From positions 7,404 through 71,403 of the forward strand of contig CBDUNM010000007.1 in NCBI GenBank assembly GCA_965368585.1: a stretch of 64,000 nt of DNA. Reading direction: 5' to 3'. The stretch comes from JARRQB01 sp965368585. GTDB lineage: Bacteria; Pseudomonadota; Gammaproteobacteria; Chromatiales; Chromatiaceae. Shown one piece after another: positions 27,313 through 36,408 of this stretch; positions within the stretch are counted from its first letter, which is position 1; each line of letters starts with the position of its first letter. Under the pieces are notes generated by a model. That model saw only the letters and a program-made list of their open reading frames with translations, searched no databases and was not told the DNA's origin. Position numbers and translations under genes: made by a program.

Positions 27313-27824
27313 GCCTTTGGCTCGGTCTGTATCTGGCCGACGGCGTTGACGCTCACGCAGCGCTCCGGAGAAGATTCGCCACTGCGCAACTCGAATTCCT
27401 CTGCGCTCGCCGCCTCGCCGGTCGCCAGAAACTGCACGGCGGTCGGCGCTTCCGCAAAAACGGTCTCGACGTGCAGCGGGTCCCAGCGCCTGACCCGCTG
27501 GTCGCTGCTGTCGACGGTCCGGTTTCCGTTTTCGTCCAAAAACACGAGGAACCCGTTGGTCCAGTTCAAGGCGTCGCCCGTGCCGCACCCCGGGTTTTCC
27601 GCAGCGGGATCATCGACCGGGCAGACAGTGACCGGCGCACCGGATTTCACCGCCTCGCTGCGGGCCAGATTCAGCGCTGAAACCAAGGCGTTAGCCTCGG
27701 TCGTCGAACGGTTTTTAGCGATAAATCCCTGCATTAACGGTATGCCTGCGGAAAGGAGAATGATGGCAACCGCCAAGGTCACCATGAGTTCTATCAGGGT
27801 CAGGCCGGTGTTATGTTTGTTCAT
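27303..27824 (-). CDS. FimT/FimU (GspH-type) minor pilin
   Basis: 173 residues with the leader NTGLTLIELMVTLAVAIILLSAGIPLMQGFI, followed by KNRSTTEANALVSALNLARSEAVKSG, the signature of the GspH/FimT domain. It is the first gene of the seven-gene minor pilin operon. The promoter should lie in 27825-28113, a region shared with the divergent thiO gene. FimT and FimU cannot be separated by eye. Confidence 0.92.
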   Translation of the reverse strand: MNKHNTGLTLIELMVTLAVAIILLSAGIPLMQGFIAKNRSTTEANALVSALNLARSEAVKSGAPVTVCPVDDPAAENPGCGTGDALNWTNGFLVFLDENGNRTVDSSDQRVRRWDPLHVETVFAEAPTAVQFLATGEAASAEEFELRSGESSPERCVSVNAVGQIQTEPKACE

Positions 27825-28113
27825 CTTGTCCCGCGTTATAGCGTAAGTAACGGCAGTGTGGCAGGCGGATTTTGACAAAGGGTACAAATTGACCGACAAA
27901 CGGTGTGTTTACAGCGAAGCGCGGGGCTGATGATAGACTTATTTCGCGGTTCGCACGCGGCAACGCGTTTGGCATGGGAACCTGCGTTTGCCTTAGGCGG
28001 CTGCGAGCCTGGCGTTCCGTTGATACCACTTTTACGACTGCGCAGGTGTTTGCCGCGACGGTCCGGAAGGCGCCGATAGGCCAGCACCACACAGACTCTA
28101 CTAAACGGCCCAT

Positions 28114-29205
28114 ATGGAACGCATCGTTATCGTAGGCGGCGGCGTGATCGGCATGCTCACGGCGCGGGAACTGGCCCGCGCCGGGGTTCGCGTCACCGTA
28201 ATCGAACGCCAGACGCCGGCGCGGGAATCGTCGTGGGCTGGCGGCGGTATCATTTCGCCGCTGTATCCCTGGCGCTACCTGGACAGCATTTCTGAGCTGG
28301 CCGATTACAGTCAGCAAGCCTATCCGGCACTGGCAGAGCAGCTGCACCGCGATACCGGCATCGACCCCGAGTTGGAGCCCAGCGGTCTGATGGTCATCGC
28401 GCCCGACGAGGAGCGGATGGCGGTCGCGTGGGCCCGGCGCCGGGACAAGCCCCTGGAGCTGATCGACGCCGCGAGCGCCGCGTCGCTCGAGCCCGCATTC
28501 GCCGCCAAACCCGCTTCGGCGATCTGGCTTCCGGACGTGCACCAGGTACGCAACCCTCGCCTGACCGCGGCACTTTACCGGGATATCCTCAGGCGCGGCG
28601 TCGAAATGGTGGTGCAAACGCCGGTGGAGGACCTCGACGTGAGCGGGGGCCGGATCAGAGGCGTGCGAACCGCCGGCGGTCTGATCGCAGCGGATGCGGT
28701 GGTCATTTGCGCCGGCGCCTGGACCCGGCAACTGCTCGAACACCTACCCAACGCCCCCTATGTCCGCCCGGTTCGCGGCCAGATGCTGCTGTTTCGCGGC
28801 ACGCCCGGCGCGATCCGCCGCATGGTGCTGGAGGAAAGCCGTTACGTGATCCCCCGGCGTGACGGCCGGGTGTTGTTCGGCAGCACCCTGGAGGAGGTCG
28901 GATTCGACAAATCCACGACCGCCAATGCGCGCACCGAGCTGGAATCGCTGGCCGTGCAGCGGTTTCCGGTCCTCCGATCGTTCGCTATCGAGCAGCACTG
29001 GGCCGGGCTGCGGCCGGGCTCACCGGCCGGTGTCCCGTACATCGCGCCGCACACGGATATCGAGAATCTGTTCGTCAACGCCGGCCACTACCGCAACGGC
29101 ATCGTGCTCGGCCCGGCCTCCGCCCGCCTGCTGAGCGACCTGGTTCTCAACCGGCCCGCAATCGTCCCGCCTGCCCCCTACGCGCTGCTGGCGCCGCGCG
29201 GTTGA
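28114..29205 (+). CDS. thiO: Glycine oxidase ThiO
   Basis: A 363-residue FAD-dependent D-amino acid oxidase-family enzyme that makes the iminoglycine used in thiamine thiazole synthesis. The dinucleotide-binding motif is IVIVGGGVIGMLTARELA. SSWAGGGIISPLYPWRY and HWAGLRPGSPAGVPYI, followed by GHYRNGIVLGP near the end, match ThiO. ATG 28114 begins exactly at the FAD motif. The gene stands alone without other thi genes in the window, as is usual for thiO beside pil genes in this group. Confidence 0.93.
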   Translation: MERIVIVGGGVIGMLTARELARAGVRVTVIERQTPARESSWAGGGIISPLYPWRYLDSISELADYSQQAYPALAEQLHRDTGIDPELEPSGLMVIAPDEERMAVAWARRRDKPLELIDAASAASLEPAFAAKPASAIWLPDVHQVRNPRLTAALYRDILRRGVEMVVQTPVEDLDVSGGRIRGVRTAGGLIAADAVVICAGAWTRQLLEHLPNAPYVRPVRGQMLLFRGTPGAIRRMVLEESRYVIPRRDGRVLFGSTLEEVGFDKSTTANARTELESLAVQRFPVLRSFAIEQHWAGLRPGSPAGVPYIAPHTDIENLFVNAGHYRNGIVLGPASARLLSDLVLNRPAIVPPAPYALLAPRG

Positions 29206-29743
29206 CGCGCCGCCGCCGTGGACGGCGAGCCGGAGTAGGGTTACCATTCGCCCGCGAAAACGTCAGGTCCGTTGCATAGGGTCGCCGCCGGGGATGTCAC
29301 CGTTTGTCCGACGCTGGGACAGGCATTCACTCAACGACTGCCGAGCAAACCAAGGTTTACTCCGTCACTTGCCCGTCGCTGATGGACCTCCTCAGTTTCG
29401 GCGTGACCAAGGGTGCAACGGGATACCCACGCACTGTTCCCAGTGACAAGCGTTCGGCACATGTCCGGTGGAGTGCGCGACGAGGCCTCGGCAAAACCTC
29501 CCCGCACCCCCCCTGAATGCTACCCGCCTCACCCTTGCGATTGGCGGACGTTTCCCGTGCCATGGCTTACCGAGCATCCGCAGAGGGAGTCTGTCGTATC
29601 CTGCCCGACTGCCGATAAGGGATTATCAAGAACCAATGATTGGGGACCGCACAAACGCCGACTTCCGCTGCAAATTGCAGCTCAGATCATGACGTAACCG
29701 TGATTGCCCTGATGCAAGAGCGTTATCCACGACCAGACGTAAA
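29206..29743. other. Intergenic region before the flippase
   Basis: About 540 bases without a convincing gene; the short open frames on both strands have no domain, leader or good start. The only structure I can support is a 15-base palindrome at 29667-29681. Base composition begins to fall in GC from here into the flippase gene. Confidence 0.5.
29667..29681. promoter_or_regulatory. 15-base palindrome upstream of the flippase
   Basis: GCTGCAA-A-TTGCAGC is a perfect 7-1-7 dyad, 63 bases before the flippase ATG. Its length and position suit an operator for a dimeric regulator of the surface-glycan genes; no regulator is encoded nearby. Confidence 0.4.
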
Positions 29744-31189
29744 ATGGAAAATCTCCAAAGCAAAGCAATAAAAAGTGTCTTTTGGGTAGGGGGCATCAAG
29801 TTTCTGAGCCAGGCGATATCCTGGAGCGTCACTATCCTCTTAATCAGGATACTCGCGCCCGAAGACTACGGCCTGATGGGAATAGCGCTGGCGTACCGAG
29901 GGTTTGTCGCTGTCTTTTTCGATCTGTGTGTCGGCGAGGCTGTTCTGCAGAAAAAGGAAATCGACGACATCGACACCAGTACGGCTTTCTGGATTTCGTC
30001 GATGGTTACCGTCGTTCTCTATGCCCTCAGTTGGCACTTTGCCGTCAGTTGGGCGAATTTCTTTGAAAACGATGCCCTGGTGGACATTATTCGGGTCACC
30101 GGCCTGACACTCTTCTTCATGTCCATAAAGGAAATTCCGAATCAGCTGATGGCTAGGAATTTCGAGTTTAAACGACGGTCGCAGTGCGAACTGATTGCGG
30201 CGGTGCTGTCGCTCATCGTCAGCCTGGTATTGGCGTTAAACGGCTACGGTGTATGGGCGCTGGTGATCGGCGAACTGGCCCGATACGCTGTCCTGTCGCT
30301 GCTCATTGCCTATTTCGCAAAGTGGTTGCCCAAATTCGTGTTTTCGTATGCGCGGGCAAAACAATTACTCAAGTACGGTTTCCCGGTCACAGGCCACTAT
30401 CTATTGGAATTCGTGAGTTCGAAAAGCGATTCCTTGATTATCGGTAAAATGCTCGGACAGTCGGTGCTCGGATACTACACAGTAGCAATGAGCATTTCGC
30501 GCATACCTGTATCCAAGGGCGTCCAGATTATCCAGCAGGTGATGTTCCCGCTCTTCTCGGCCCTGCAGAATGACATCGAGGAGTTCCAACGCTACTTCTA
30601 TCAGGTCATCTACGTGGTATCGGTGGTGTTTTTCCCGGTGTTTTTCGGCATGCTGGCGATTTCCGAGGAGATAGTCATCGTGGTCCTGTCCGAGAAATGG
30701 CTGCCCAGTCTATTCGCATTCAGAGTATTTACGGTTCTCGGATTGCTGCTATCTTACTCGGGAATCCTGATGGTAATTCTCAAGGCACGGGCAAACACGC
30801 GGGCTTTATTTAAGTACTCAACGTATTCCGCGATTCTATTTCCTGCGGGCTTTTATCTTGCATCCCATTTCGGCCTCGACGGGATAGTGCTTTCATGGCT
30901 CGTCATCTATCCCATTATTTTTAGTTATCTCTTCTATGAGGTCGCAAAAGAGATCGAAATAGGCGTGGCGGAGTCCTTGAGTAAGGTGTCGGACGCCTTG
31001 ATCGGCTCGCTTGTCATGATTATCGTGATTTTCGCGTCGAAGTATCTGGTTTTCGGTGGAGAAGTCTCGGTTAACAGCATGGTGTTCGGCGTCGCGGTCG
31101 GTAGCGTGACTTACGTCACGTATTTTCTGATGTTCTCCAGGAAGACTTTCCGGGAAGCCAAAATTATCTGGCAGAATCTGCGCAGCTGA
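29744..31189 (+). CDS. Wzx-type polysaccharide flippase (MOP superfamily)
   Basis: 481 residues with about twelve to fourteen transmembrane segments. The N-terminal LQSKAIKSVFWVGGIKFLSQ is followed by ILLIRILAPEDYGLMGIALAY, a hallmark of the WzxC/Polysacc_synt_3 branch. KYGFPVTGHYLLEFVSSKSDSLIIGKMLGQSVLGYY occurs in the middle. Such proteins flip undecaprenyl-linked glycan units across the inner membrane. The gene is less GC-rich than its neighbours, a sign of different origin. It is the only glycan export gene in this stretch and precedes the beta-amino acid genes, so it probably belongs to the same surface-glycan system, although the intervening propeller gene is on the other strand. Confidence 0.9.
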   Translation: MENLQSKAIKSVFWVGGIKFLSQAISWSVTILLIRILAPEDYGLMGIALAYRGFVAVFFDLCVGEAVLQKKEIDDIDTSTAFWISSMVTVVLYALSWHFAVSWANFFENDALVDIIRVTGLTLFFMSIKEIPNQLMARNFEFKRRSQCELIAAVLSLIVSLVLALNGYGVWALVIGELARYAVLSLLIAYFAKWLPKFVFSYARAKQLLKYGFPVTGHYLLEFVSSKSDSLIIGKMLGQSVLGYYTVAMSISRIPVSKGVQIIQQVMFPLFSALQNDIEEFQRYFYQVIYVVSVVFFPVFFGMLAISEEIVIVVLSEKWLPSLFAFRVFTVLGLLLSYSGILMVILKARANTRALFKYSTYSAILFPAGFYLASHFGLDGIVLSWLVIYPIIFSYLFYEVAKEIEIGVAESLSKVSDALIGSLVMIIVIFASKYLVFGGEVSVNSMVFGVAVGSVTYVTYFLMFSRKTFREAKIIWQNLRS

Positions 31190-31245
31190 TTTGCGACCGA
31201 AGCCGAACGACAGCCGTATCGACACGTTGTCGTTCAAGAAACAAC

Positions 31246-32655
31246 TCAGGTGCGCCTGCGGCGCTTCAAGCTCACCAATCCGAGCATCGCAGAGATGAAC
31301 ATCCAACCCGCTGCCGGTATCGGAACGCTACTCAGCGGCGACCAGTCTTCCGGCTTGTAGGCCCAGACGCCGCCGTCGTCCGGGTCGAACAGCCCCAAGA
31401 AGATGTCGTAGTCCGGGATGTACTCCCATTTGCCGAGTATTCCCGTGTTGGGCACGGAACCAGGTACTGGAAATCCTTCGTCCGACATGAGTACGTCTGC
31501 GATCAGGATGAGTTCCCAGCCTTCGGTGCCAATTGTTTCCGGAGACCGCAGTTCCCACAACTGCCCCTCTTCGTCCCAGACAACGAAACGATCTCTGACC
31601 AGATCGTAGTCCATCCCTGCGTAACTCAGATTGGTGTCAAATTCGCCGCCGATGATTTCGGGATCGAATACGGTGGCCGGCGCCAATGTCCCTTGGTCGT
31701 TTTTTGATAAATCGTAAAAGAAGAATCGGTTGCCTGCGGCAGTGGCGCCGATGCGCACGAACAGTTGATCCTCTGCGTCGATTGCACCCGGCCCGTCGCT
31801 GTAGTTGCCGCCCAGGGTGCGAACGCTGTCGCCGACCGCCTCCCAGGTATCCGAGGAGGCGTCGTTGATATCGTTGACGGTATATTTCCAGAGCCCGACG
31901 GGGTTGTCGACGTAAGCAACATCCTTACCGTTTTCTTCCGCATAAGCCGTGGCGCCAGACGTGTAACCGCGCCAATAGGGAATCGGATTGTGGCGGTTTT
32001 CCCACATTTCACCGCCTTGCACGTCCTGGAACTGGTCCGGCCGGATGTGAGAGCCGGTGGTGCCGCCAACCTTGTTCGCGTCCGCCTTCGCCGGGTCCCA
32101 AAAGTAGGGTCCGGTGGGGAGTCCGCTCTCGTCCCTGAAATGACCTTCGCCACGAGCAAACGGACCCCCGCCGAACACTGCGAAACGATCGATATTCGGC
32201 AGGTAGATATTGTTGTCGTAAGTATGGGACGATACGGGCGCGTTATCCGAACCGTCGAACGCGGTATAGTCGACCGCCGCATACGTGACCTCGCTAGGCA
32301 GCGAACCTCGTCCCCAGGCACCCGTGTTGCCGTCCCAAAGGTAGACTTCGTTGCCTGAGTAATTGCCGTGACCACCACCGAACATAATCAATTGGTCACG
32401 TTTTGAATCCCAAGCAAAGGAACTCCAGGCATTGATGACGCTGCGCGGGGTTCCGAGTATCTCGCCAGGGCTACCCTGCGGGTAGTATTGAGCGGGACTC
32501 GGCCAGGCATCTCGAAAGCTGTTCGTGCTCAAAAAGCCCCATTGGTTATCGCTCAGGGCGTTGGCTGTGTCGAAAAGCGACTGGGCGGCTGCCGGAACCG
32601 CAGCCATCCCGGCGCACAGAACCGAAGCACCTAGTACGGCACGTAATGAAACCAT
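31246..32655 (-). CDS. Secreted kelch/galactose-oxidase-like propeller protein with VPxPA (PEP-CTERM-like) sorting signal
   Basis: 469 residues from ATG 32655, behind GGGGAG at a 9-base spacing. A signal peptide (LGASVLCAGMAAVPAAAQ) is followed by a long domain with repeated Gly/Trp-rich blades such as WSSFAWDSKRDQLIMFGGG and GNEVYLWDGNTGAWGRGSL. The C-terminus is VPIPAAGWMFISAMLGLV followed by SLKRRRR: a VPxPA motif, a hydrophobic helix and a basic tail. This is the exosortase recognition plan. The protein is probably processed and tethered at or beyond the outer membrane. A paralog without this tail is at 41823. No exosortase gene is in the window. Confidence 0.85.
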   Translation of the reverse strand: MVSLRAVLGASVLCAGMAAVPAAAQSLFDTANALSDNQWGFLSTNSFRDAWPSPAQYYPQGSPGEILGTPRSVINAWSSFAWDSKRDQLIMFGGGHGNYSGNEVYLWDGNTGAWGRGSLPSEVTYAAVDYTAFDGSDNAPVSSHTYDNNIYLPNIDRFAVFGGGPFARGEGHFRDESGLPTGPYFWDPAKADANKVGGTTGSHIRPDQFQDVQGGEMWENRHNPIPYWRGYTSGATAYAEENGKDVAYVDNPVGLWKYTVNDINDASSDTWEAVGDSVRTLGGNYSDGPGAIDAEDQLFVRIGATAAGNRFFFYDLSKNDQGTLAPATVFDPEIIGGEFDTNLSYAGMDYDLVRDRFVVWDEEGQLWELRSPETIGTEGWELILIADVLMSDEGFPVPGSVPNTGILGKWEYIPDYDIFLGLFDPDDGGVWAYKPEDWSPLSSVPIPAAGWMFISAMLGLVSLKRRRRT

Positions 32656-32679
32656 CAGTAAACACTCCCCTAAAGCCGG

Positions 32680-32703
32680 TTTGCTGACAAGCGGGTCAGC
32701 AAA
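32680..32703. promoter_or_regulatory. 9-bp perfect inverted repeat in the propeller-gene leader
   Basis: TTTGCTGAC and GTCAGCAAA flank a six-base AAGCGG spacer. It sits 24 bases ahead of the start codon of the minus-strand propeller gene, so it could be a repressor operator or an mRNA hairpin next to the ribosome binding site. Confidence 0.45.
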
Positions 32704-33123
32704 GAACCAATTATTCAAAATCGAACAATCGTCAATATATCATTTTATCCTCCGTTTGATTCTATCCGAAAAGCTTCCCTGATTGCCTGAAGTTTCAGCC
32801 GGGTTCGAGCGCATCGCCATCGGAACAAAACATATGAAGAACAGGGAAGGCGCGACCGCGACGTCCCCAAAACGCCGTTCCCTTGCAGGGGCCTGAGCGC
32901 GACGGCGCCCTTCGCAACCGTAATCCGCCGAGCGGCAAGAACATGCTGCCCCTGCCCGACCACCCTGGCGGAAAAAACCACGTCAACGCGCCGGCCCTTT
33001 CAGAGGTCGCAACCGACTTGATACGCCATCTCTGACGCGTGATAATGCGGAGTTGAATTTTGCTGCGCTTCGCGTCCGCATCGTTTCGCCTTCAGTTCCA
33101 ATACTCTCGAGTGACATTAAGTT
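32704..33123. other. Divergent intergenic region
   Basis: About 420 bases between the divergent propeller and GNAT genes. An AT-rich part at 32707-32760 probably holds the propeller-gene promoter (TTGACG on the minus strand near 32733). I see no gene or further repeat. Confidence 0.4.
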
Positions 33124-33846
33124 ATGAGTTCTCGCTTGCTTCAGAGGATGCTCGGTCCCTTCAGGGAGTTTGGCTTGTGGGGCGGGTTTCTGTACTCCGC
33201 CAACCGCGTTCTAAACGGGTTATCGCCGCATTTGCGGCTCTACTATCACTATTGGATGGTACAGCCAATTACCGCTAAACCTCTGTTGCCGGAACAATTC
33301 ATTGGACAAATGTCGATCCGGCATATCGAGCATGGCGACCCGCTGTTGGACCTCATGCCCGTTCCTCCCGAAACGCTGTTGTTCCGCTTCCGGCAAAGCG
33401 CGGAATGTCTAGCGCTGTTCATAAAGGACGAATTTGCTGGATACATTTGGTTTACCTTTGGTCGATACGACGAAGACGAAGCGCGTTGCACCTTTGTGCT
33501 TTCGCCCGAGCGAGAGTCCGTCTTTGACTTCGACCTGTATTTATTTCCAAAATACCGGGCAGGCATCGCGTTTTCGGCACTTTGGGATTTCACCAGCAGA
33601 TATTTGCGAGAGCGAGGAATTCGCTACTCTTACAGTCGCATGACCGCGTTCAAGCTCAACTCGGCCAAGTCGCACAGTCATTTGGGCATGCGGCGAATCG
33701 GTAGTGCCGTAGTGCTGAGAATAGGGGCGCTGGAGACAATTTTTGCTTCACAACCCCCCTACATTTTTGTTTCGTTAAAGGACTCTTCGCGCCTGCCGAT
33801 CAAGTTGGCGCCAGATGTGCTCGCAGATTCCGGGGCCGCTTCGTAG
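33124..33846 (+). CDS. GNAT-fold N-acyltransferase-like protein
   Basis: 240 residues. The C-terminal half has the features of a GNAT acyltransferase: a beta-hairpin ending at DFDLYLFPKYRAGIAFSALWDF (acyl-CoA pyrophosphate-loop region), then RYLRERGIRYSYSRMTAFKLNSAKSHSHLGMRRIGSAVVLRIG, where the N-S-x-x-x-H-x-x-L-G pattern is typical of motif B. The N-terminal ~70 residues are not recognised. It is followed after 63 bases by the acyl carrier protein, which makes an acyl-ACP donor plausible. In context it is the best candidate to transfer the beta-amino acyl group onto an amino sugar or other acceptor. The family call is moderate; the substrate is inference. Confidence 0.6.
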   Translation: MSSRLLQRMLGPFREFGLWGGFLYSANRVLNGLSPHLRLYYHYWMVQPITAKPLLPEQFIGQMSIRHIEHGDPLLDLMPVPPETLLFRFRQSAECLALFIKDEFAGYIWFTFGRYDEDEARCTFVLSPERESVFDFDLYLFPKYRAGIAFSALWDFTSRYLRERGIRYSYSRMTAFKLNSAKSHSHLGMRRIGSAVVLRIGALETIFASQPPYIFVSLKDSSRLPIKLAPDVLADSGAAS

Positions 33847-33909
33847 TCGAATCCCCGGCTATGCGCAAACAATAAAACATACACATTACTGGGTTTTTGT
33901 ACCGCCAAC

Positions 33910-34152
33910 ATGACAAACATTGCAGAAGTACTCGCCGACTACATAAAAAGCGAAATGCTATACGACGGCGAAATAGATCTCGACATGGATTTGCTCGAAG
34001 AGCGGATACTCGATTCCTTCAGCATCGTGCAGACAGCGATGTTCATTCAGGAGCGATTCGACATCGAACTGGACGCGAACGACCTCGTTCGGGACAATCT
34101 TTCGACCCTGTCCAACATGGTCGCGCTGGTCGAGAGTAAAAGGGCCGCGTAG
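33910..34152 (+). CDS. Stand-alone acyl carrier protein
   Basis: 80 residues with the four-helix ACP pattern and the phosphopantetheine attachment Ser at residue 36 in RILDSFSIVQTAMFIQERF (D-S-F-S form). It is acidic, as usual. It is not the fatty-acid ACP, whose motif is DSLD and which sits in a fab cluster. The neighbouring AMP-forming ligase is the obvious loading enzyme, and the PLP decarboxylase may act on the loaded acyl group, as with VinL in vicenistatin synthesis. A 230-base gap without a gene separates it from the ligase. Confidence 0.88.
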   Translation: MTNIAEVLADYIKSEMLYDGEIDLDMDLLEERILDSFSIVQTAMFIQERFDIELDANDLVRDNLSTLSNMVALVESKRAA

Positions 34153-34382
34153 CGCTCGCCAACTTCAGGCGCGGCCGGTAAACTCGCGCTTTCCAGCTGA
34201 TTCACCGGTGCGTTACGGGATTCGACCGGGTCAGGGTGTGCCACCGCTATCGACCGGCAGAGAACCCCAGGCCGATTCTAATGGGCGCTTACGCAGCAGG
34301 CATGCGTAGCATGGTACGCGCACCTCCTGCAATAATCGGCAAATTTGTTTCATTGTTGTTTTCTTCAGGCCACTAAAAAGCA

Positions 34383-35960
34383 ATGCCTAGATCGATACCC
34401 CGGTTTTTAGATGAGGCGGCGGAACGCCTTCCAGATAAAACAGCCATCGTCTCACGAGTCAGATCAATCAGTTTCGAGCATCTGCGCCATGAAGCGCTGG
34501 CAACGGCCGAATGCCTTCGGGAACTGGGAATTCAACCCGGCGACCGCCTTGGCGTATGCATGGAAAAGTCAGTCGACCAGGTATCCGTGATTCTCGGCAT
34601 CCTCTGTGCCAACGCTATGGTGGTTCCGATCCTGCCGCGGCTGAAGCCGCCCAATATTCGACACATCATCGAAAATTCCGGCATGACGGCCATGATCACC
34701 GATGCCAATCGGCTGAAGGAAGTCGTTGAGTTTGCCGATCTGACCCGCTTGATGGTGGGTCACGGCGAAGTCGATCAAGATTGGCCGAATCTGGCGTACA
34801 TGCGGCAATACCTTCAGCCGCGCCGATTCTTCGACCGCATTGGAAACGACAACGCCGCGATCATCTACTCTTCCGGGTCCACCGGGCGTTCCAAGGGGAT
34901 CTTGATCAGTCATCGAAATCTGGCCGATGGCGCAGACATCGTGGCCGAATATCTGCATACGCAAGAAGACGATCGGATCGGTTGTGTCCTGTCGTTTAAC
35001 TTCGACTACGGCCTGAATCAGATCTGGCAGACCCTGCGTAAGGGCGCCACCTTGTATCTGCATGACTTCGTACTGCCGAACGATTTGTTCGCCTCGCTGG
35101 CGGAGAATCGCATTACCGCCCTGCCCCTGATGCCGGTCATTGTTTCTCAAATGTTCGACCGGCGCCTGAAGGTTCATACCGACGCGTACGATTTTTCCGC
35201 GCTGCGCTACGTATGTTCGACCGGTGGCAGGCTGTCGCAGGAGATGATCAGTAATCTGGGAAGCACATTTCCCAAAGCGAAAATTTATTCCATGTTCGGG
35301 CTTACCGAAGCCTTTCGCGGCACCTACCTGGAGCCGGAAAAGCTCGCAACGCATCCGACTTCTATCGGCAAGGCGATTCCCGGTTGTCAGGTAATGGTCT
35401 TGGATGACACCGGCGAGGAGTGCCCGCCGAATGTCGTGGGCGAATTGGTGCAGCGTGGGGCGACTGTGACCAAAGGATACTGGCACGACCCCGAAAACAC
35501 CGCGAAGGTGTTTCGCACGCATCCGCGCTTCCCGGGCGAGATATTGGTGTTCAGCGGCGACAACGCTTACCGTGACGACGACGGCTATCTGTACTTCGTC
35601 GCGCGACGCGACGAAATGATAAAAACCAAGGGTTTCCGGGTCAGCCCGACCGAGGTCGAGAGCGAAATGGTCGGTCATCCGGAAATCACTGCCGCCGTCG
35701 CCTTTGCCGTGCCCAATATCGCGGTCGGCGAGGACGTCGCCTGCGCCTATTCGACGGCGAGCGGTGAGGCATTGGCCGAGCGCACGCTAAGGCAATTTTT
35801 AAAAGATCGCTTACCTGGTCACATGGTACCGGCGCACTTGCTGCACTTCGAGAATTTCCCAATCACCGGCAACGCGGGAAAATTCGATCGCAAGCAAATA
35901 AAGCAAGTGTCGTTTGAGCGTCTCGGGATCGAGATCGACGGTGCCACACCCAAATCTTGA
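34383..35960 (+). CDS. AMP-forming acyl/amino-acid:ACP ligase (VinN / exosortase-A-associated ligase type)
   Basis: 525 residues of the ANL superfamily. The P-loop IYSSGSTGRSKG is at about residues 161-172, the A5 motif YSMFGLTEA at 302-310, the hinge region DEMIKTKGFRVSPTEVE, and the C-terminal catalytic Lys in ITGNAGKFDRKQ. The family adenylates a carboxylate and passes it to a thiol. Two subgroups fit: the ligases in exosortase-A polysaccharide loci, and VinN-like enzymes that load 3-methylaspartate on a carrier protein. The mutase and decarboxylase genes right downstream favour 3-methylaspartate. The glmS-like gene overlaps its 3' end by 20 bases. Confidence 0.85.
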   Translation: MPRSIPRFLDEAAERLPDKTAIVSRVRSISFEHLRHEALATAECLRELGIQPGDRLGVCMEKSVDQVSVILGILCANAMVVPILPRLKPPNIRHIIENSGMTAMITDANRLKEVVEFADLTRLMVGHGEVDQDWPNLAYMRQYLQPRRFFDRIGNDNAAIIYSSGSTGRSKGILISHRNLADGADIVAEYLHTQEDDRIGCVLSFNFDYGLNQIWQTLRKGATLYLHDFVLPNDLFASLAENRITALPLMPVIVSQMFDRRLKVHTDAYDFSALRYVCSTGGRLSQEMISNLGSTFPKAKIYSMFGLTEAFRGTYLEPEKLATHPTSIGKAIPGCQVMVLDDTGEECPPNVVGELVQRGATVTKGYWHDPENTAKVFRTHPRFPGEILVFSGDNAYRDDDGYLYFVARRDEMIKTKGFRVSPTEVESEMVGHPEITAAVAFAVPNIAVGEDVACAYSTASGEALAERTLRQFLKDRLPGHMVPAHLLHFENFPITGNAGKFDRKQIKQVSFERLGIEIDGATPKS

Positions 35961-36408
35961 TCCGCACGAGACAGCGACGGGCGCGAATGGCGCACGTATC
36001 GTTATCGGCGTCATCGGCGATGACATACATGTGGTCGGCAACCGCATTATGCAACTGGCACTGGAAGAATCCGGATTCACGGTTTACAACTTGAGAACCA
36101 GGAATCGGCCCGAACATTTCTACCAAGCAGCACTGGAAGTGAACGCGCACGCCGTATTCGTTTCGTCGCTGAACGGAGAGGGGGAATACTGGTGCGCGGA
36201 TTTCCGAAGGCATTTTGCCAACGTGGGACTGGCGTCAATCCTTTTGTACGTCGGGGGTAATATCGTCGTAGGCAAGCGGCATCACGAAGATGTTGCCCGG
36301 CTGTTCACGCAATACGGATTCGATCGCGTCTATCACCAGCAACCGGATATCAGTGTAGCAATCGCCGACCTGCAAGAGGATTTGAGACGTGGCCACACCC
36401 AGTCGTGA
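35941..36408 (+). CDS. glmS: Glutamate mutase sigma (B12-binding) subunit
   Basis: 155 residues from GTG 35941 (a TTG at 35914 is less likely). The cobalamin-binding DxHxxG motif is DIHVVG with the axial His at about residue 30. SSLNGEGEYW and LLYVGGNIVVGKRHHEDVARLF, followed by GFDRVY, closely follow the Clostridium GlmS/MutS fold. With the epsilon subunit it forms adenosylcobalamin-dependent glutamate mutase, which turns L-glutamate into (2S,3S)-3-methylaspartate by radical carbon-skeleton rearrangement. It overlaps the ligase upstream and the epsilon gene downstream, each by 20 bases, so coupled expression is likely. Confidence 0.95.
   Translation: MPHPNLDPHETATGANGARIVIGVIGDDIHVVGNRIMQLALEESGFTVYNLRTRNRPEHFYQAALEVNAHAVFVSSLNGEGEYWCADFRRHFANVGLASILLYVGGNIVVGKRHHEDVARLFTQYGFDRVYHQQPDISVAIADLQEDLRRGHTQS

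Noticed and set aside
29304..29697. Overlapping short ORFs before the flippase
   Set aside because: No start signal, domain or conservation clue; composition fits non-coding DNA.
34569..35678. 369-codon minus-strand frame within the ligase gene
   Set aside because: The ligase motifs on the plus strand are intact; the antisense product is a shadow of codon bias.
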